DNA from: Lycocorax pyrrhopterus obiensis
Taxonomy: Eukaryota; Chordata; Aves; Passeriformes; Paradisaeidae
Reading direction: 5' to 3'
DNA: 64,000 nt
NCBI GenBank assembly: GCA_014706295.1
Contig: JACSVZ010000002.1
Span: 109,380,930-109,444,929, forward strand
Shown: piece after piece, positions 24,901 to 39,083 of the stretch
Numbering within the stretch: the stretch's first letter is position 1
How the letters are laid out: each line of letters begins with the position of its first letter
The notes under the pieces: generated by a model
What the model was told of the DNA's origin: nothing
The model's database searches: none
What the model saw: the letters and a program-made list of their open reading frames with translations, nothing else
Translations under genes and position numbers: made by a program

Positions 24901-27900
24901 AGTGCAGACTCTAGTTTGCCTTTCATATCTGCTTTATAAGATGCACACAGCCACTTGCTTGCTCTGGCCGAGCTCTGAACCAGCTGTAGCCAAGAAATGC
25001 TCAAGCAAATTAGCACAAGGCTGAACAGAAAATCCTGTATTGCAGCTCTCAGTATGAGTTTACCAGGTTGTGCACAAGACTGGACTGAGGTAGTTCATGG
25101 AGCTGGCTTGTGTGTGAGTGTTTCAGAGCACAACGTGGAGGCCTATGACACCTTCTAAGCAACTATATAGAAATACCTGAGTGGTCTGATTTCATCTGGA
25201 AAAATTGTTTCTGTCCTTCATTCTATCCAAAAGAAGGCAGTAATGACTCAGTCCTTGCTGATGCTGTATCCTCTCACTGTCTTCAGTGGCCCACGTCCTA
25301 GCCCTCTTCTCAAGGCTATTAGCTAATGAAATATATGGCCAGACCATCATTTTCAGTGATGTGTTGTAAAAAAAGAATATTGGTTTATTGTAAATCCACA
25401 CCAAAAAAAAAATTTCAAAAAATGCACACACTTCTACATCTTAAGAAAAAATAAAACCAGAAAAATGAAGTTGGGGATATTGCATTATTTACATCTATAC
25501 ACCGACAAATCAGACTGGCATATTTTTAGCATGACTTTCAGGAAACTTCTCATGCACATGCCCATTCCAATCAAAGACCAATAAGTGCAGATTTACCATA
25601 TTGATAAAATTACTTGGATTGATTTAAAAAAAATTAGAAGTATATTTTCCTCAAACATGAAGCTCTAGAAGTATCCTTATGGGATTCCTTACTCTTACTA
25701 GCGTTTTTACTGCACATTAGTATATCTTCTGCTGCTTGTAGAGATGTGTTATCTCATAACTGGATGTATTCTGTATCATGGAAAAATCAGAAAAGAAGCA
25801 GATTCTAGCAGGTTGGTGTTTAGATATTGTGTATTAGGTATATGAAGAAGAAACAGAACATCCAGAGCATTAAGTAAAAACTGCAAAAATTATACAGGGT
25901 TTGTTTTAGCCTCAGAAATTATAGGATAAGAAGCAAACATTTCCTAACAATACAGTCCATGCACATCTATATATATTTGGTTTAAACTCTGAATTGAGAG
26001 GAAAATGAGTTTACGTCAGTGCTTTCAGAGTCAAAACTTTTATGATCTTACTTCACCATTCACAAAAAGTCTTTGATATATTTTGACATATATGACTGCG
26101 TCCGAAACATCGCCCAGCAATGAAGGCTTGTCTAGGCTTGTTTATTGGATCCCATGAAAAGCACAACTAGCACAGGCAAGTAATCCACTACCTGAGCATG
26201 TAATCTGATTTACCTTGGAGCTAAGCAATGAATGTCCTAATTGTCTGTGAGAAGCCTATTGCATTTCTACCGCATCACTACTGGCAGAGCAAACAAAAAG
26301 AGTTTCCTTTATGCTCTCCCATACTCAGATGATTTAAGTGCAGGATGTTGTGATGATGTAGCTTTCAGAGCTAAATTTTTGCTTGGAAAATTAACAAGTC
26401 CTAAACTGAAAGGCAGATTTTAGGACACATATGGCAGAGTAGGAAAGACAAGTGTGAGGAGAGGGAGTGAAATTTTGCAAGGGAACCTATTAACCTCTAA
26501 AGAATTAACATGGAGGATGTATGTGTAGTCTGGAAGATACAACGTGTCAGAATAGAGATTTCGTGTGTGTGTTTGTATTTTTTTAATTAAGGAGGGTAAA
26601 GGGGGAAAAGATGATCAAAAGAAGACTCCAGGAGGAGGGAAAGAGACAGAAAGACAGGGATAGAGTGAAGATGGTAATCTGTCCTGGGCCCACAGCCATC
26701 AAACCAGGTGGCAGAAATTGGTTTCTTGATGACAGGAGGGCGAGCCAGCCAAGGGAAGCCCTCTCCTTTTCCTCAGCAAGAGGTCAGAATAGAAGGCTGA
26801 CATAGGAAATCAGATATATCACTGCTGGGAGTTTTATCAAGAGCTCGCTACCCCGCTACACTGTGGGAAATGCTGTTCCCTCATGTGCTAAACTTGCGCT
26901 TCACAGCTCCCTTCCCCTCTCTCCCCACATAGCAGAAGCTGCTTTCTGTGAGGGAAGCGATGGGAAACACCTGCTGGTGGGACAATTGCCAGGACACTCA
27001 ACACTCACCCTTTGCAAAAAAGCAGGAACAAGCCCATAAAGTGCACGGGGCTTGGCTGTTTTGCCATGCACACAAGAATGGCGTGGATGCAAGAATTTAA
27101 GCACGCTAAGGCCCTGTACAAAGCTGAAGTTCTTCCACTTCCCCAAGGACAAGGTGTGCCCTGTACAGAAACCAGCCAAGCCCCAAACCTACTTTAGCCC
27201 TGTTTGATCAGGAAGGAGATGTTGTTATTTCACAGTGCAACGTGTCAAAAAATTATTCCCTGAGGAAAACACACTCGGTGTGATGCTCACAGGGGACTCA
27301 CAAGCATGTTCCTGTTTCGGGAGGGAAAAAGAGTAACTCCTTGTTTCTCAATCTCAGAAAGGCTTTTCTTAGGCTGACAGGAGAAGGGGAAGCTACTCAA
27401 AAGCTTGATCCAGAATCAAGAAACATTTATCACTGAAACAGCTGGATGAGGCACAAGACCCCAGATATGGCCCCACATCCAAAAACCCCTGTTATGCCTC
27501 AGATGTTATACATTTATGTACTACCTATCTGATGAGAGTCTTGTCTCAAGCTACTTTCCCTTGACACATTAGTATCTCCCCCATGTTTTACAAGCCTGCT
27601 TCTTCCAGCTCATCAGCTCAGTGGCTCTTTTTTCATTCATGGGTTCAGAGTCTTATTAACCAACCCATCCCACCTGCTCAGACACGACAACCCCCACTCA
27701 TAATTCAAGTTCACTGCTGTAGTGTTTCAAGGTTTTGCACAGAGACTAGCAAGCTCAACAGACAGATATTAGATCATCCTTCATAGGTAAAAACATTCAA
27801 GTAGAATATGTGCATGGTATTAAAGGTGCTTAAGGTAGCTATGAGACACACAGTTCTCAGCTAGATGATGCACTTAGTTACGGGAAAATGTGCCCAGATA

Positions 27901-30900
27901 TAACATACAAAGGTGAGGCATCTACTCAATAGTTTAAATAAATTAAAATCTAATACCTTTTTTAAGGATATTAAAACAAAGTAAGGAAAGTAAATCTATT
28001 CTGAAATATAGGGCTTAATCCTTTAATCTGAGCTAACAGTACCTATAGCTGGGCATGAGAGGTAACACAGATGTTTTACATCTTCAGTCTCATCACAGAC
28101 CATTTGCGTTTCTCGAAAAATGTAATAAGGCTAATTTCTTTCCTGGTTTGCACTGAATCACAGAGTTGTCCTGACAGCTTGAGCCTGTTGCATTATGCTG
28201 CTACTGTAGCCACAACTTCTCCCAGTTACTCCCACCTCTGATATACCCCTCAGCACTTGTATTTAAGTTGTAGACACAGATGAATAGTTTAAATCGAGAA
28301 ATGCAGCTCTACAAAGGCACAGAAAGCCTGCTATGCACTTGTTGCATGCCTTTCCCAAATACACCAGATGGGTTCTTTTCCTGAACACTTCTCTCCCATG
28401 CATCCCCATCCCCAGTTTGATGCCACAGTTCTCCTTTCGGAGTGGGATGCCTATACAAAAATAACTCCCTGAGAACACAGAGTGAAAAGTACTAGCCCAA
28501 AGCAAAGCAGCTCCTCGCAGACACTGAGCTGTGGCAGCAACTGCTAGCAGAGACACCCCCCGGAGATCCCAGTACTTTCTCCTGACCACATTGCTTGCAT
28601 GAGCATTTCACTCCACCTCCTGTGAGGCCCACCAGAGGACCCAGGGGAAGGCAGGACAAGCATGGACCTCTCTGGGCACCGCTGCTTTCCTTTGCCCTGA
28701 GGAACATGCTCTTTTCACCTTCCTTCCGTATCTTCCTAGTCACCTGTGCCCCTGCTGAGCAGCCGCCTTGGCCAGGCCTTGTGTCACATATCCTGCCTTT
28801 TTGAGGGAATTATCTCCCAGATCAACATCCCCAATGTCTTCCCTGCTTGTAAACTTCTCTGGGAACTGGGAAAACAGCTGAGATTAAAAGCACCACATTA
28901 ATTATTCCTTCAGTCTGGCACACTTTGGACATGATTTAAAGTTCTTGGTTTCATTTTACATATACACACCACGTCTGGGTCATTTGCTGGTGTAGAGCTA
29001 CCTAAAGTTATGTTGGCAAGGAACGCAGCACATCAATCGTACCTTGTATACAAGTCAGGCACCCGAAATGAGCACAAAACCTGCCAGTTAAATAGGACAC
29101 TCCTCCTGTTCTGCATGTTTTCAATGTTACTCTCTCACATCATATACACATAGTTTATACAATTCTCTTCTGATCTTTTAGTGTGAAGCGGAGAACAGAA
29201 TGGGACCTTATTCTAAACTTAAATATTGAAGGACAGATGCTTTCTTAATTTATCTATAGGGTTTGTGCCCAAAATCCTAAAGTTTGGTATATTGCTGCCT
29301 CAATTAAAATGGAAAGACTCTCTTCCAGTTCTCTGCTCTTTAAGAGGTTTCAAGTACCACATCCTACTTATTTTCCTGCACAGCATCACTGTAGGAAGTC
29401 TCACACAAATCAATCAGTTGTAAAAATATCATGCATTTCCACACAGTTAACATAAACAAGGCAGTGCAGATTCCCTGTGTTTGTCAAGTGTTCGGAACAC
29501 ACTTTTAGAGAGACATTCTGATGTATTTTGGCACTCCAGCACCCAGGGTGACTTTATCAAAAATTAAAAAGACTCTAGTTATACCAAATTTGTTACTCTA
29601 TGTAAATGCAGACAGTAGTTAATTAAGTCACCTTTGACAATTTCATTACCCTTCCAATCATGCTTGAGCGGTATTCAAAACTTTGAGTGGAGCAGGTTCA
29701 CTACTGAAAACGAGACTCACACATATATGAGCAAATTAATTACTTAAAATCAATATGTTGCAATTCTCAAGGGCTGTGCCATTAATTTTTCAGAAATACT
29801 TAGGTACTGAGAATCCATTACAGTATTTATGAACTTCAGAAGTTCAGGAATTTTGTACCGAAATTGTGGTGTTTTCTCCCCATAATTTCTGTGTTAAAAG
29901 GTCTTGGTTACTCAGTGAGAGAACAGAAGCAATGTGACCATCTCATGCCAGGGGTTGTGAATTACAAATACCAATTGTAGCATACAGTTTGTGAACCATC
30001 TCTCCTATAAAAGTTCTTCACTCAAACCCTTTGGTGAATACTTATGCATGATAAATACATGCAGAGATCTCAGGGATGATTCACTTCTGACATGTGAATA
30101 AAGAAACAAGACTAAATTAATCTTGTTCCAGATTCACTTAATGAAATTAAACCCTGCCAAAGTACTCCAGTTTGATTTATAAAGCTTTTAGAGTGTAATG
30201 TTTTGGGAGACAGTTACCCAAGACACTAACTTTTTCCTCCTTACAGTGCCACAGGGAAGGTAGGTACTGCGTGGCTTCCTGGAACAGACTGACCCTACAG
30301 CTCTTAAAGGCATTAAAGGCATAAAGCTCTTACTAAAGGCATTTTCATGGACAGGTCCAGCAAAGGAGCATGCGTTTCCCCGGATGGTCTGGTAGAGTTT
30401 GATGCCTGTTTACTCAACCTAATTCTTACATCAGAATAGAGAGCAAGAATTGAAATTAGTTTCTTCTGGAGTCTTTTTTCCATTTTTTTAATCTATGGAG
30501 GTCTTTCAAAATTATATATGTGAATCCTGTCACTGGGAAATAAGACTCAATGCCCTTGATAAATTAATATACAATGAAATGGATGCACAAATATTGCAGA
30601 CTGACAATGACAAAAACTTACATTTGGGCATCCTTAACGATGCAACAGGCTCGTGTCTCAATTGCAATAAAAGTTGACAATAGATGAAACTACTGTGTAG
30701 GCTACTGAATCTGCACAAATAGTTCTTCTCACCAAAGATACACTAGTCTTTCATGCTATTCACAATAAATAAATTTCTTATCTGACCTGTAATCATGGGA
30801 TTCTTACAGTAGTAAATATTATACCTGGCATGCATTTGTGGGATGATGACTTGAAGTATTGTATTTATAGTTGGCAGCATTCCTTATAGCTGTATATTAT

Positions 30901-32405
30901 TCTAAGATGTTTGTGACCTATACCTTTGAACAGCTTACTGAAGTAAAACAAAATAGAAAGAGAAAAATCAATGGAAAATATCACTTTCTAATGCTTTCTG
31001 AAAGAGAAGACAAAGTGTCAAAATGGCTGAGGTGCCAGATGAAAATTAATTTAGAGAGTTTATGTTTGTTCACCCTGAAATAACACTCCAAGCCTTACAA
31101 AAGCACACCCAGATGAAAGATGTCTTCATATGTCTATCTTAAGGTCAATACCTCTGGGAACAAATTATAAGAAATTTTGCCAAGAGCTTATCCCACAACA
31201 AACCATCTGAAATAGCCTAGAAATAAAATATCTGTGAAGGCATTCACAAATACAGAGAAAAGACCGTTATATGGGTAAAAAAAAAACAGTAATGGAAAAA
31301 CAGCTATTCCTTACAGCCAAAATTGAATCAGAAACCTGGAGTTTCCCCATATTTTGGTGACCTCTGATGAAAAACAGCTCAAATAACTGCAGGTTGTTTT
31401 TAAGATGAAGAGCTGTGCTCAGGGTGATAGGTCACCTCAGGACCCTGTCCACAGCTCCCTGCCAGCCTCATCCCACTGGGACCAGAGGGAGAGGTGCTTT
31501 GGATGCCCTGCACTCTGGCCAGGGGTGTGTGATGGGCCCTGGTTGGGCACCCCTGCCCTGCCACGCTGTGGGGGCCCCTGGTGCTTCAGCAACTGGAAAC
31601 AGCTGGGCAGGGGGATCAGGATCAACCTCTGAGTGTGTCTGGCCCTATCACAGCCGTGCACATGGAAAGTTGGTCACCCAAATCCAAGCAAGACCACACA
31701 TTTTAAGCACCTTGGGAAAGTGCAGCAAATGTTTCATTAGCTCTCCATAAGAAAATGAAGTGTTATATTTGTGTCACTAACCACAAAAGCTATTTATAGC
31801 TATTTTAAGACTGTACTGATGCAATTAAAATTTTAGAAATAATATTTTCTCCCTACTCAGCCAGTTTATGCAGGTATGGGAGACACTTAACACTTTCCTT
31901 ACTGTACTTAGTAGCTTTCCAGCCCTTTGAATTCAGGACATTTACAAGTTTTCATACCATTAAACCATTAGGTACTACTTAGTCTGCAGCAATAAACTAC
32001 AAGGCACCTGCATTTATATGCTGAAATACAGCAATCCATTTAGCCAAGTGGTGACAGTACCGTCTAAGTCTTCTTTAACACTTCATCCATTTAATAGCAA
32101 TTAATTAATACAGAGCTATTAGAAAAATTGTGAAGCCATTATAGAAATAGCAAATTCTCTTCTCGTACCAATGAGAGAATCTCTAGTGGAGTCAATGGAT
32201 GTGGCCCTTATTACACAGCAAATGTGATTTCTAAACTATACGTCTTCATGCATTACTGAAAGACCTCTGGAATCAGTTTGAGAGTGAGGGTATCAGTACT
32301 AATTCAGTTGGAAAAAAACCCACAAATGTCATGCCATGTGACTAAGCCCAAATAACTCACATTTTTAAAGACTCGTGTTCACTTTTAGTTGGTTTTTTTA
32401 CTTAC
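21996..32405 (-). other. NOL4 intron of 10.4 kb
   Basis: Bounded by the donor after the exon at 32406 and the acceptor before 21995. It is mostly AT-rich unique sequence. A GC-rich islet of about 230 bp lies near 31405-31640. A stretch at 23060-23390 has an open frame of 103 codons with a vague CR1-like beginning (KERLREIDLF) that I cannot confirm. A possible ancient repeat with gtggagtcaatggatgtggc lies at 32189-32208. No RNA gene was recognised. Confidence 0.85.
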
Positions 32406-32555
32406 TGCTTTATACGTTCTCTTTTGTCCAGCATGTTTTCTGATTTGTTCTCCATTAGGCCCAGTTTCAACATGCATGGAATAGATAATGTCAAAGAAAT
32501 CTTCTACGACGGCCACCCGCCGTAAAGACAGCTTCTCATCTACACCTACTCCATC
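32406..32555 (-). CDS. NOL4: NOL4 internal coding exon (first of four in window)
   Basis: This exon encodes 50 residues, starting DGVGVDEKLSLRRVAVVEDF and ending QKRTYKA, which I recognise as the conserved N-terminal third of nucleolar protein 4. NOL4 is a nuclear/nucleolar protein expressed mainly in brain and testis; its biochemical role is not well defined. On the minus strand the acceptor is a long T-rich tract ending in tttccag before GAT, and the donor is GCA followed by gtaagt. Both ends are phase 0. An open frame that runs further in both directions here is only intronic read-through. An internal methionine (SMHVETG, residue 27 of the exon) could start shorter isoforms. The next exon lies 10.4 kb downstream at 21995. 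The paralogue NOL4L is less likely because the downstream exon matches NOL4 better. Identity rests on recalled family sequence, not on a search. Confidence 0.95.
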
Positions 32556-35500
32556 CTGGAAAGGAAAAAAAAAAAAAGAGAACAGAAAAAGTAAGGGAGA
32601 CAAGATGAATAGATAAATTGTGATAATCATGAGACACATTGTGTTTTTTTAGAAGGGACTTAAAGACCCTTCCATTAATACCTGAAGATCACCCACCCTG
32701 CAAATGACAGACACAGTATTATAGGAAAGCTGTGTGATCACAAGGATCACACAGACCCTTGCAAGCAGTCCATTTTGCCAAACCAGGGCATTTGGCCTCT
32801 TAATAGGAAGTGATCTTCCACTCCAGTATTTTTTTAAATATTTAAAAAAAAAACAAAAAGTATCTGTATTTCTTTCTCTAAATGCACAGACATGATTCAA
32901 AGGCAGAAGCAGTCTCAAAGACATGGCACAAAAATGCATTATGTGGTTGTTAGTAAGGATGCAACAGCTCTCTTATTCTCCCATTCCCTCCCCAGTAAAT
33001 CTGTGCCTAGCATTTCATAAAGGTATTTAATAAAAGGTTTTAACTCAAAGAGCTGACTGAACACGAAGGAAGTTGTTACAAACAATTTGCCCCTGCAAAA
33101 ATTGCTTGAAGACATATTACATGAAGACATACCACAATATGAGGAAAAGAAAGGGATGTTGTTAAAATTTTCTACTTTTGCACACAGATGTCCAGTTGGA
33201 AGAAGTGACAGAAAAGTGAGAACACCTAGCATCTGATTTTCAAAAGTGATAGTGTCATGATAGCTAAAGACTTCTAACAAGAAACAGTCCCCAATGTCTC
33301 TGAAATTAATCAGTGCGGTTCAGTTCCCGCCTTTTTAACAGAACCATCCACATGAGGTTTCGTTTGTTTTACAGCTGCCTATGGAGACAGTTCTAATGCC
33401 GGGGCAGGAACTGGGACTCTTGTTCTTCCACAGTAGACATCTATCAAGCAGACTGCATTCTGTAATGCAACAACAGTATACGAAGAATGAAATAAGAATG
33501 GCCAATTCACTTGTACTCCAACACTGTATTCGAATTTAGATCTTTGGAGGCAGCAGCATAACCTAACATTCACTGTGTATTTTAAGCAATACGGCTGTTC
33601 CAAACTTGATATATTTTATAACACCATTACTGCTCATGTAATTCATGCCACAACAAAACTGATTTACATGGGCACTTCTACGACAAAATACATGCAATTA
33701 TTGCTTCAGTGACTGAATAAAAACAAAAGATGAGAAACTAAAAGGTAATAATTATGTATGACTCCCACTTGCTGTCCCCCTGATCATAACTTCTTGCTAA
33801 CACACTCCACTAAGTTTGCTGTATGTGGACAAACATGATTCATTTTTCTCACTCCCCCTATTTTTATTCCAGCCCACTTCCATTTTTCATATATTTTGAA
33901 GAAAGAACCCAGATAATCCCAACGGCTCCAAAGAACCCCCCAGGGTGACATAGAGGACCTCTGACACGTTCCTAGTAGCAATGGAGAAAATGTCAATGCC
34001 TTTATAGCGTAACCTTCTAAACGTGCATTATGCCAAGTGATAGTGGGTGAGGAGGTGTTGATGCACTACCAGCCAGACCAGCCCTGTCCTGCTCCAGTAT
34101 GCCCAGCCTTCTTCAGAGAGATCCCTGCCCAAAGCAACCTGGTCTCTTCCATTGTGTTCTTTATCCCCAGGAGACAGCTAGATCCGGGCAGAACCCCAGC
34201 ACATGTGTGATGAGAGGACTGCCACAGTTCTGATGGAAATGACTGTGTTGAGGATTCAGGGTGGAAGAAGATGAGGAATTTGCAGGGCAGTCTCCACCAC
34301 AGGTGAAAGCCTCAGCTCAGCTGGGAACAGTTGCTCTGAGAAAGCTGTGAAGCTAGCTCCCATGATCGGTCACTGATCACCAGCTCAAAAACTTCGTGGC
34401 ATTGTGACAGGTTTTGGTTTAACCATCATTAAGAATTTGCTTGGTACTACCCACCACCATTTCCTACTATTAAAAAAAAATTGCTTTAGAGAGAGGACCA
34501 ACATCAAATTCAGATCTTTGCAGCTTTAATCTTTAGGGGAATTCACATGTGAGCTCTGTAGGGGGGCCCATCTTCAATCATTATTTTCTCACCACCCAAA
34601 CAGCACAGTGGGATCCCTGATGATTTCAAACACCCTTACTATGACGACAGTGTTATCTCACACTGCTCTCTGAATACTCAGAAGTTTATAGTGTTGATTA
34701 ACTGACAAAGATTTAATCTGTTTATTACTAATGAGTTTTGTTTTATGAAATTTCCTACGAGGGAGCTCTCTTTTTTAATTAAAAAGAAATGCATTACAAC
34801 AATATTAATTTAAAACCTGAGATGCCACCTCAGCAGAGCTGACACATGCAAACATTATGAATACATTCAAAGAAGAAACTCAAAAATGAAACTCATTTTT
34901 CTGCTTTTGGTGGCCATAGTGTGCAGTGCTCTCTCTAATGGTCCTCCTACCTCCCTCCCCAGACACGGACACCCAAAGGTTGGCAGGTGCTCTTTGAATG
35001 GGCATTTCTCCACACAGCTGACTAAAACAAGCATTGATATTCCTCCTGAAAATACACAGAAGTAAAGTCTGCACAAATTGTCATGACTCCGAATTGAAGT
35101 GCTAGAAAATGAATATAATTTTCCAAACCTTTTCAGTCAAAAAGGGTAGGAAAGAAATTGTTTAAACAGAACAGAAACTGCTTCAGAGAAAGACAGGGCT
35201 ATAACTCAGTATCTACATCTGTAACTTTATCTAGTGGGGCCTGGACGTGACTAAGTTGGCTTCATCCTGCTTGGTGCTGTCTAAGACAATAAGTTAGACC
35301 TTGATTCAGAACACCTGCAGTGCTGCAGAAGGTGCCAAGTTGCTGTGAGTGAGCTGTTCAGTTCATCCGGCAACACGCAACGCTGCGCAGAGATGTAAGC
35401 CTCAGCTGCAGAAGCAATACACCAGATGAGTAATTTGAATAAGGTAGCTACTTACTGACACTTTTGATATTCCATACTGACATGCCAATAGGTAAAAAGC

Positions 35501-35780
35501 TGGGCAAATGATAAAACCTCAAATCTCCATTTAAACCATGAAGCCTCTGAAGTGGACGCAGTTGTATCAGGCTTTCCTGCCATATGCCATGACACCACAC
35601 TTTTATCCTGAAATTGCTATTTGATAAAGGCATTAACAAAGCAGCTCTGCTCTATAAGCTGGCTTTGGGTAAAAATTTTCACAGTGCCTAAGGGGACAGT
35701 TTTTTTAGCCTCAACTAAAGCTAAAAAAAAAAAAAACCTGAATGAGAGAATGCATCATAATGTTATTCCCATGACTGAAA
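32556..35780 (-). other. NOL4 intron, proximal part upstream of first visible exon
   Basis: It begins with the very T-rich polypyrimidine tract (minus strand) of the exon at 32555, followed by AT-rich unique sequence. No N-terminal NOL4 exon was recognised. Confidence 0.6.
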
Positions 35781-36025
35781 GGCTATGAAATGTCCACAAG
35801 GGACAGGACAAGTAATAGGCTTAAACCACAGCACGGGAGATTTACATCAGACATTTGGAAAAACTTACTATTGATGTGGATAGTCAAGTACAGTAATAGT
35901 TTGCCTGGGGAGGCTGTGGGATGTATGTCACAGGAGGATTTTGAGACCAGGTTAGGCAAATATCTGTCAGGGATAGTATGAGTAAATCCTGTCTTGGGTA
36001 GACTAGATATTAATTGAGTTTCTTC
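35781..36025 (+). mobile_element. Old CR1 LINE fragment
   Basis: The plus-strand frame 35790-35981 reads RDRTSNRLKPQHGRFTSDIW, then NSLPGEAVG and FETRLGKYLSGIV. This follows the C-terminal CR1 ORF2 pattern (RTRxNxxKL, IRKxFFTVRVVxxWNxLP, VFKxRLDxxLS). It ends near ggtagactagat. It is diverged and lacks a clear 3' repeat. Confidence 0.75.
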
Positions 36026-38834
36026 TTGATAACTCTAGGAAGCTTAAATACCACTTTCAAAGTGACTTGGGCACTAACAACTCCGGAATAGCAAGGAGGA
36101 TATTTATAAATCACTGAGGTATTTTTAGGATTTTTATTCAGCATGGAAAGAGTACAAGCCTCACTTTCAAAAACGACTTAGGAATGGAAGCCTCACTGAA
36201 TGCTTCACTTCCAGCATTGGACTTAGACACTTAAATCTTTTAGGCTGAGTTTCATGCCTCTCCTTTCAGCCATCACTGAGGTGTGCCATGCCCTGTCCTA
36301 AACCAGTTGTCTCAGATGCCTCTCTGGCCAGCAGTGTGACAGACACTGACAAACTACATTCATCCTTATAGCTGCTGGAATGGTTTCAATCTCTATCAGT
36401 GAGATGTTACTTCATTTTACTCTTTGCATTACAGTTTTTCCTGCTTAATCTCGGTTTTATGTATATCCAGAGATCTTCCTATGTTTGTAGGATACAAATA
36501 AAAAAACGTTTCTTTGCATTTTCAGCACTACAAAATCCACTTGTACTCTGACATTAAAGTTGTTTGCTTTTTTGTTTTTAGATCTCTAGACAACGAATAA
36601 ATTTCTGGACAGAAGTGAATTTTACAGAGTTGTGCACCTCTCAGAAAGTGCTAAGGATCTCTTTGAACCAGGATGCCTGGGGAGACAGGCAGTCTCTCTT
36701 ACTGAGGTTGAATCCACAGGGTTTGTCAGAGTAAAGGAAGGAAGAAAGTTTGCCAGTAAAGTGAATAGATAAAACTCTTAAGGCAGCAAAAATATCTATT
36801 AAATGAAAGGTTGTCATTTTTACAGTTACTTTGCAGAGGAGAAAAAAATTTAATACAAGCCTTTAAAATTAATGCCACTGAAACAAAAGTGCTTGTAATT
36901 CCTTGCTTGAGAATAGCTGCCCCATCTCCTGTTGAAATTTCTGGGAGGAAATAGGTCTCATAAAACACCCTCTTGCTTTGTGAATGAATACAACTATCAG
37001 CATCTTGACAGCGTTTGAAAAATATTCCTATAAAGACATGATAGACGGAAATAGAAAATAAAAGGAACGTCTTGGTTGGTAGTTTTATAGAAAATGTTCA
37101 GGTCTATAAAAACCTCTGTTGTAAAAGCATCAGAGCCAGAAGCACCTACAAAACATTAGGAGTAGATGCAAATAACAGTGCACCTAAATATTTCATTACA
37201 TAATATAAATCACATATAAACCTAAGACTGCTTTGAAAGCAGAAATATGATGTGTAACATTTTTTTCATATAACCAGTTCAGACAATGGCATGGTTAAAG
37301 CTCATTTATGTCCCCACACCTCTGCTGACTCGTACCACATTTTGAACTTCCCCTGGATGAGAAGCAAAGTCTTTTGCTGACTGAAACACCATACCCTGGA
37401 TGAACAAAAAGTTTGGCTCATAGCCCTACGCATTGATAGTTCGTGCATAATGGGCTCCTGACATGACTGTAGGTAGATATTTCACTCCCTCTGGGTTCAA
37501 GATAGGAAAAAATTGTATTGAAAGCGTTAGGAGGAAGCAAAGGCAGCTGATGTATAACATGAACCCTATATATCTGTCTGCAGAAATAAGTCAAAACAAA
37601 TTAACAGACTGAAAATCCCATTGTACATTATTTCCTTTATCTGCTTGTTCAGTAACTGTAAAAAATATTAATATTTAAAAATAGGGATGACCATTTTAGA
37701 ATGCCTCTTACTCCCATAGAAATGAACAAATTACTTTAATCATCCCATGTATTTGAACTCCCAGGTTATTAGTACACCCATTTGAGTATCTGACTCATTC
37801 CTGTCAGCACAGTGAAAATCCAGAAAAGAGCAAAAGTTAATAGTACTTGGTAGCTATTATAAAGCAGCCTAAAATAAATAAACTGATAATTTCTACCCAG
37901 TTCCAAATGGAAAGTGTCTATAATAGCAAAAAGAACATTTATTATTTGAAATTTACAGTTTCTGTTTCTCATTATATCTTGTTTGAACAGTAAATCTCAT
38001 TTTTTACCAGCAGATGGAGACAGGAAAAATCAGAGTTATATTAAAACAGATACACACCAGAACCATTTCCAGCTGACAAGTTCTCCCTTTAGAGAAATAT
38101 ACACTACAAGGACTAAACAAATAAGGTAGGACATGGCAGCAATGAGTCAAGCTAATGGTAGACATAGATCATGAAAATAAAAAGAATAAAGTGAAGTAAA
38201 ATGGCAAATCATTTTGCCTTTTGAGATGAGAGACTAAAACTAAACAACAGACACAAAGTTTTGGTGTATTATGAAAGTTGTAGGTGAGAAAAAGCCCTCT
38301 TACTGGCTTGATAGGTGAGTTCAAAACAACCAATAAACAAAATCAATACTGAGCAGAAGTCCCTTTCTCCTCTATCTCTTGAACTGTTCCAGATGACGGG
38401 GAAAGCACCAAAGTCAAATCTCTGTCCATAAACAGTAAGGGGTGAATGCTGAGTGCCATATAAGTCTAAAATATCCCACCCAAAAGGGCTCTCCTACTGA
38501 GTCTTTTCAGGTGAGGCCATCATATGGTGTGGATCAACTAGCTCCATTAAACTAAGCTCTAGCAAGCAGAGAGAATGGGTTTTGAAACTCAACTTGCCAA
38601 ACTGTAAAAGGAAGGTCTGTCACCTTTCTTTCCTTGAAGCATAGTAAAATAGGCCCAGAGAGTATTTCATGACATACAAAATATTTTCAAAGGTATCTTC
38701 AGAGGCTCCTTTGGCATGAATACATAATAACTTGGCCAGTGGTCTCTGAGATAAATATTTCGTGCTTTTTCCATATGAAAGAAGGGCAAAAACTTTTCTT
38801 TCTCATCTTTCTTCAGAAGTGTGTTTAGATGGCA
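36026..38834 (-). other. NOL4 intron, no recognised feature
   Basis: AT-rich sequence. No gene, RNA or confident repeat was seen. Confidence 0.6.
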
Positions 38835-39083
38835 AGAGGCAGAAACTGAGGCACAGGAAGTTCCACCTGAATATGAGGAGGAACTTCTTTACTGTGCAGT
38901 GACCATGCACTGGAACAGGTTGCCCAGAGAGGCTGGGGAGTCTCCCTTACGGCAGATACTCAAGAACTATCTGGATGCAATCCTGTGCTATGTGCTCTAG
39001 GATGATCGTGCTTAAGCAGGGAGGTTGGCCCAGATGGCCACAGTAGTCCATCCCAACCTGACCCACTCTGTGATTCTGTGAAA
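38835..39083 (+). mobile_element. CR1 LINE 3' fragment
   Basis: The plus-strand sequence includes aggaagttccacctgaatatg, then gaggaggaacttctttactg, tggaacaggttgcccagaga and a terminal cccactctgtgattctgtga. These are the last 250 or so bases of a CR1 subfamily ending in GATTCTGTGA-type units. No open frame remains. Confidence 0.9.

Noticed and set aside
16511..32555. Assignment to the paralogue NOL4L
   Set aside because: The exon at 16643 reads MSDSTRMSAVNSDLSSNLEE, which follows NOL4 and not the corresponding NOL4L segment.
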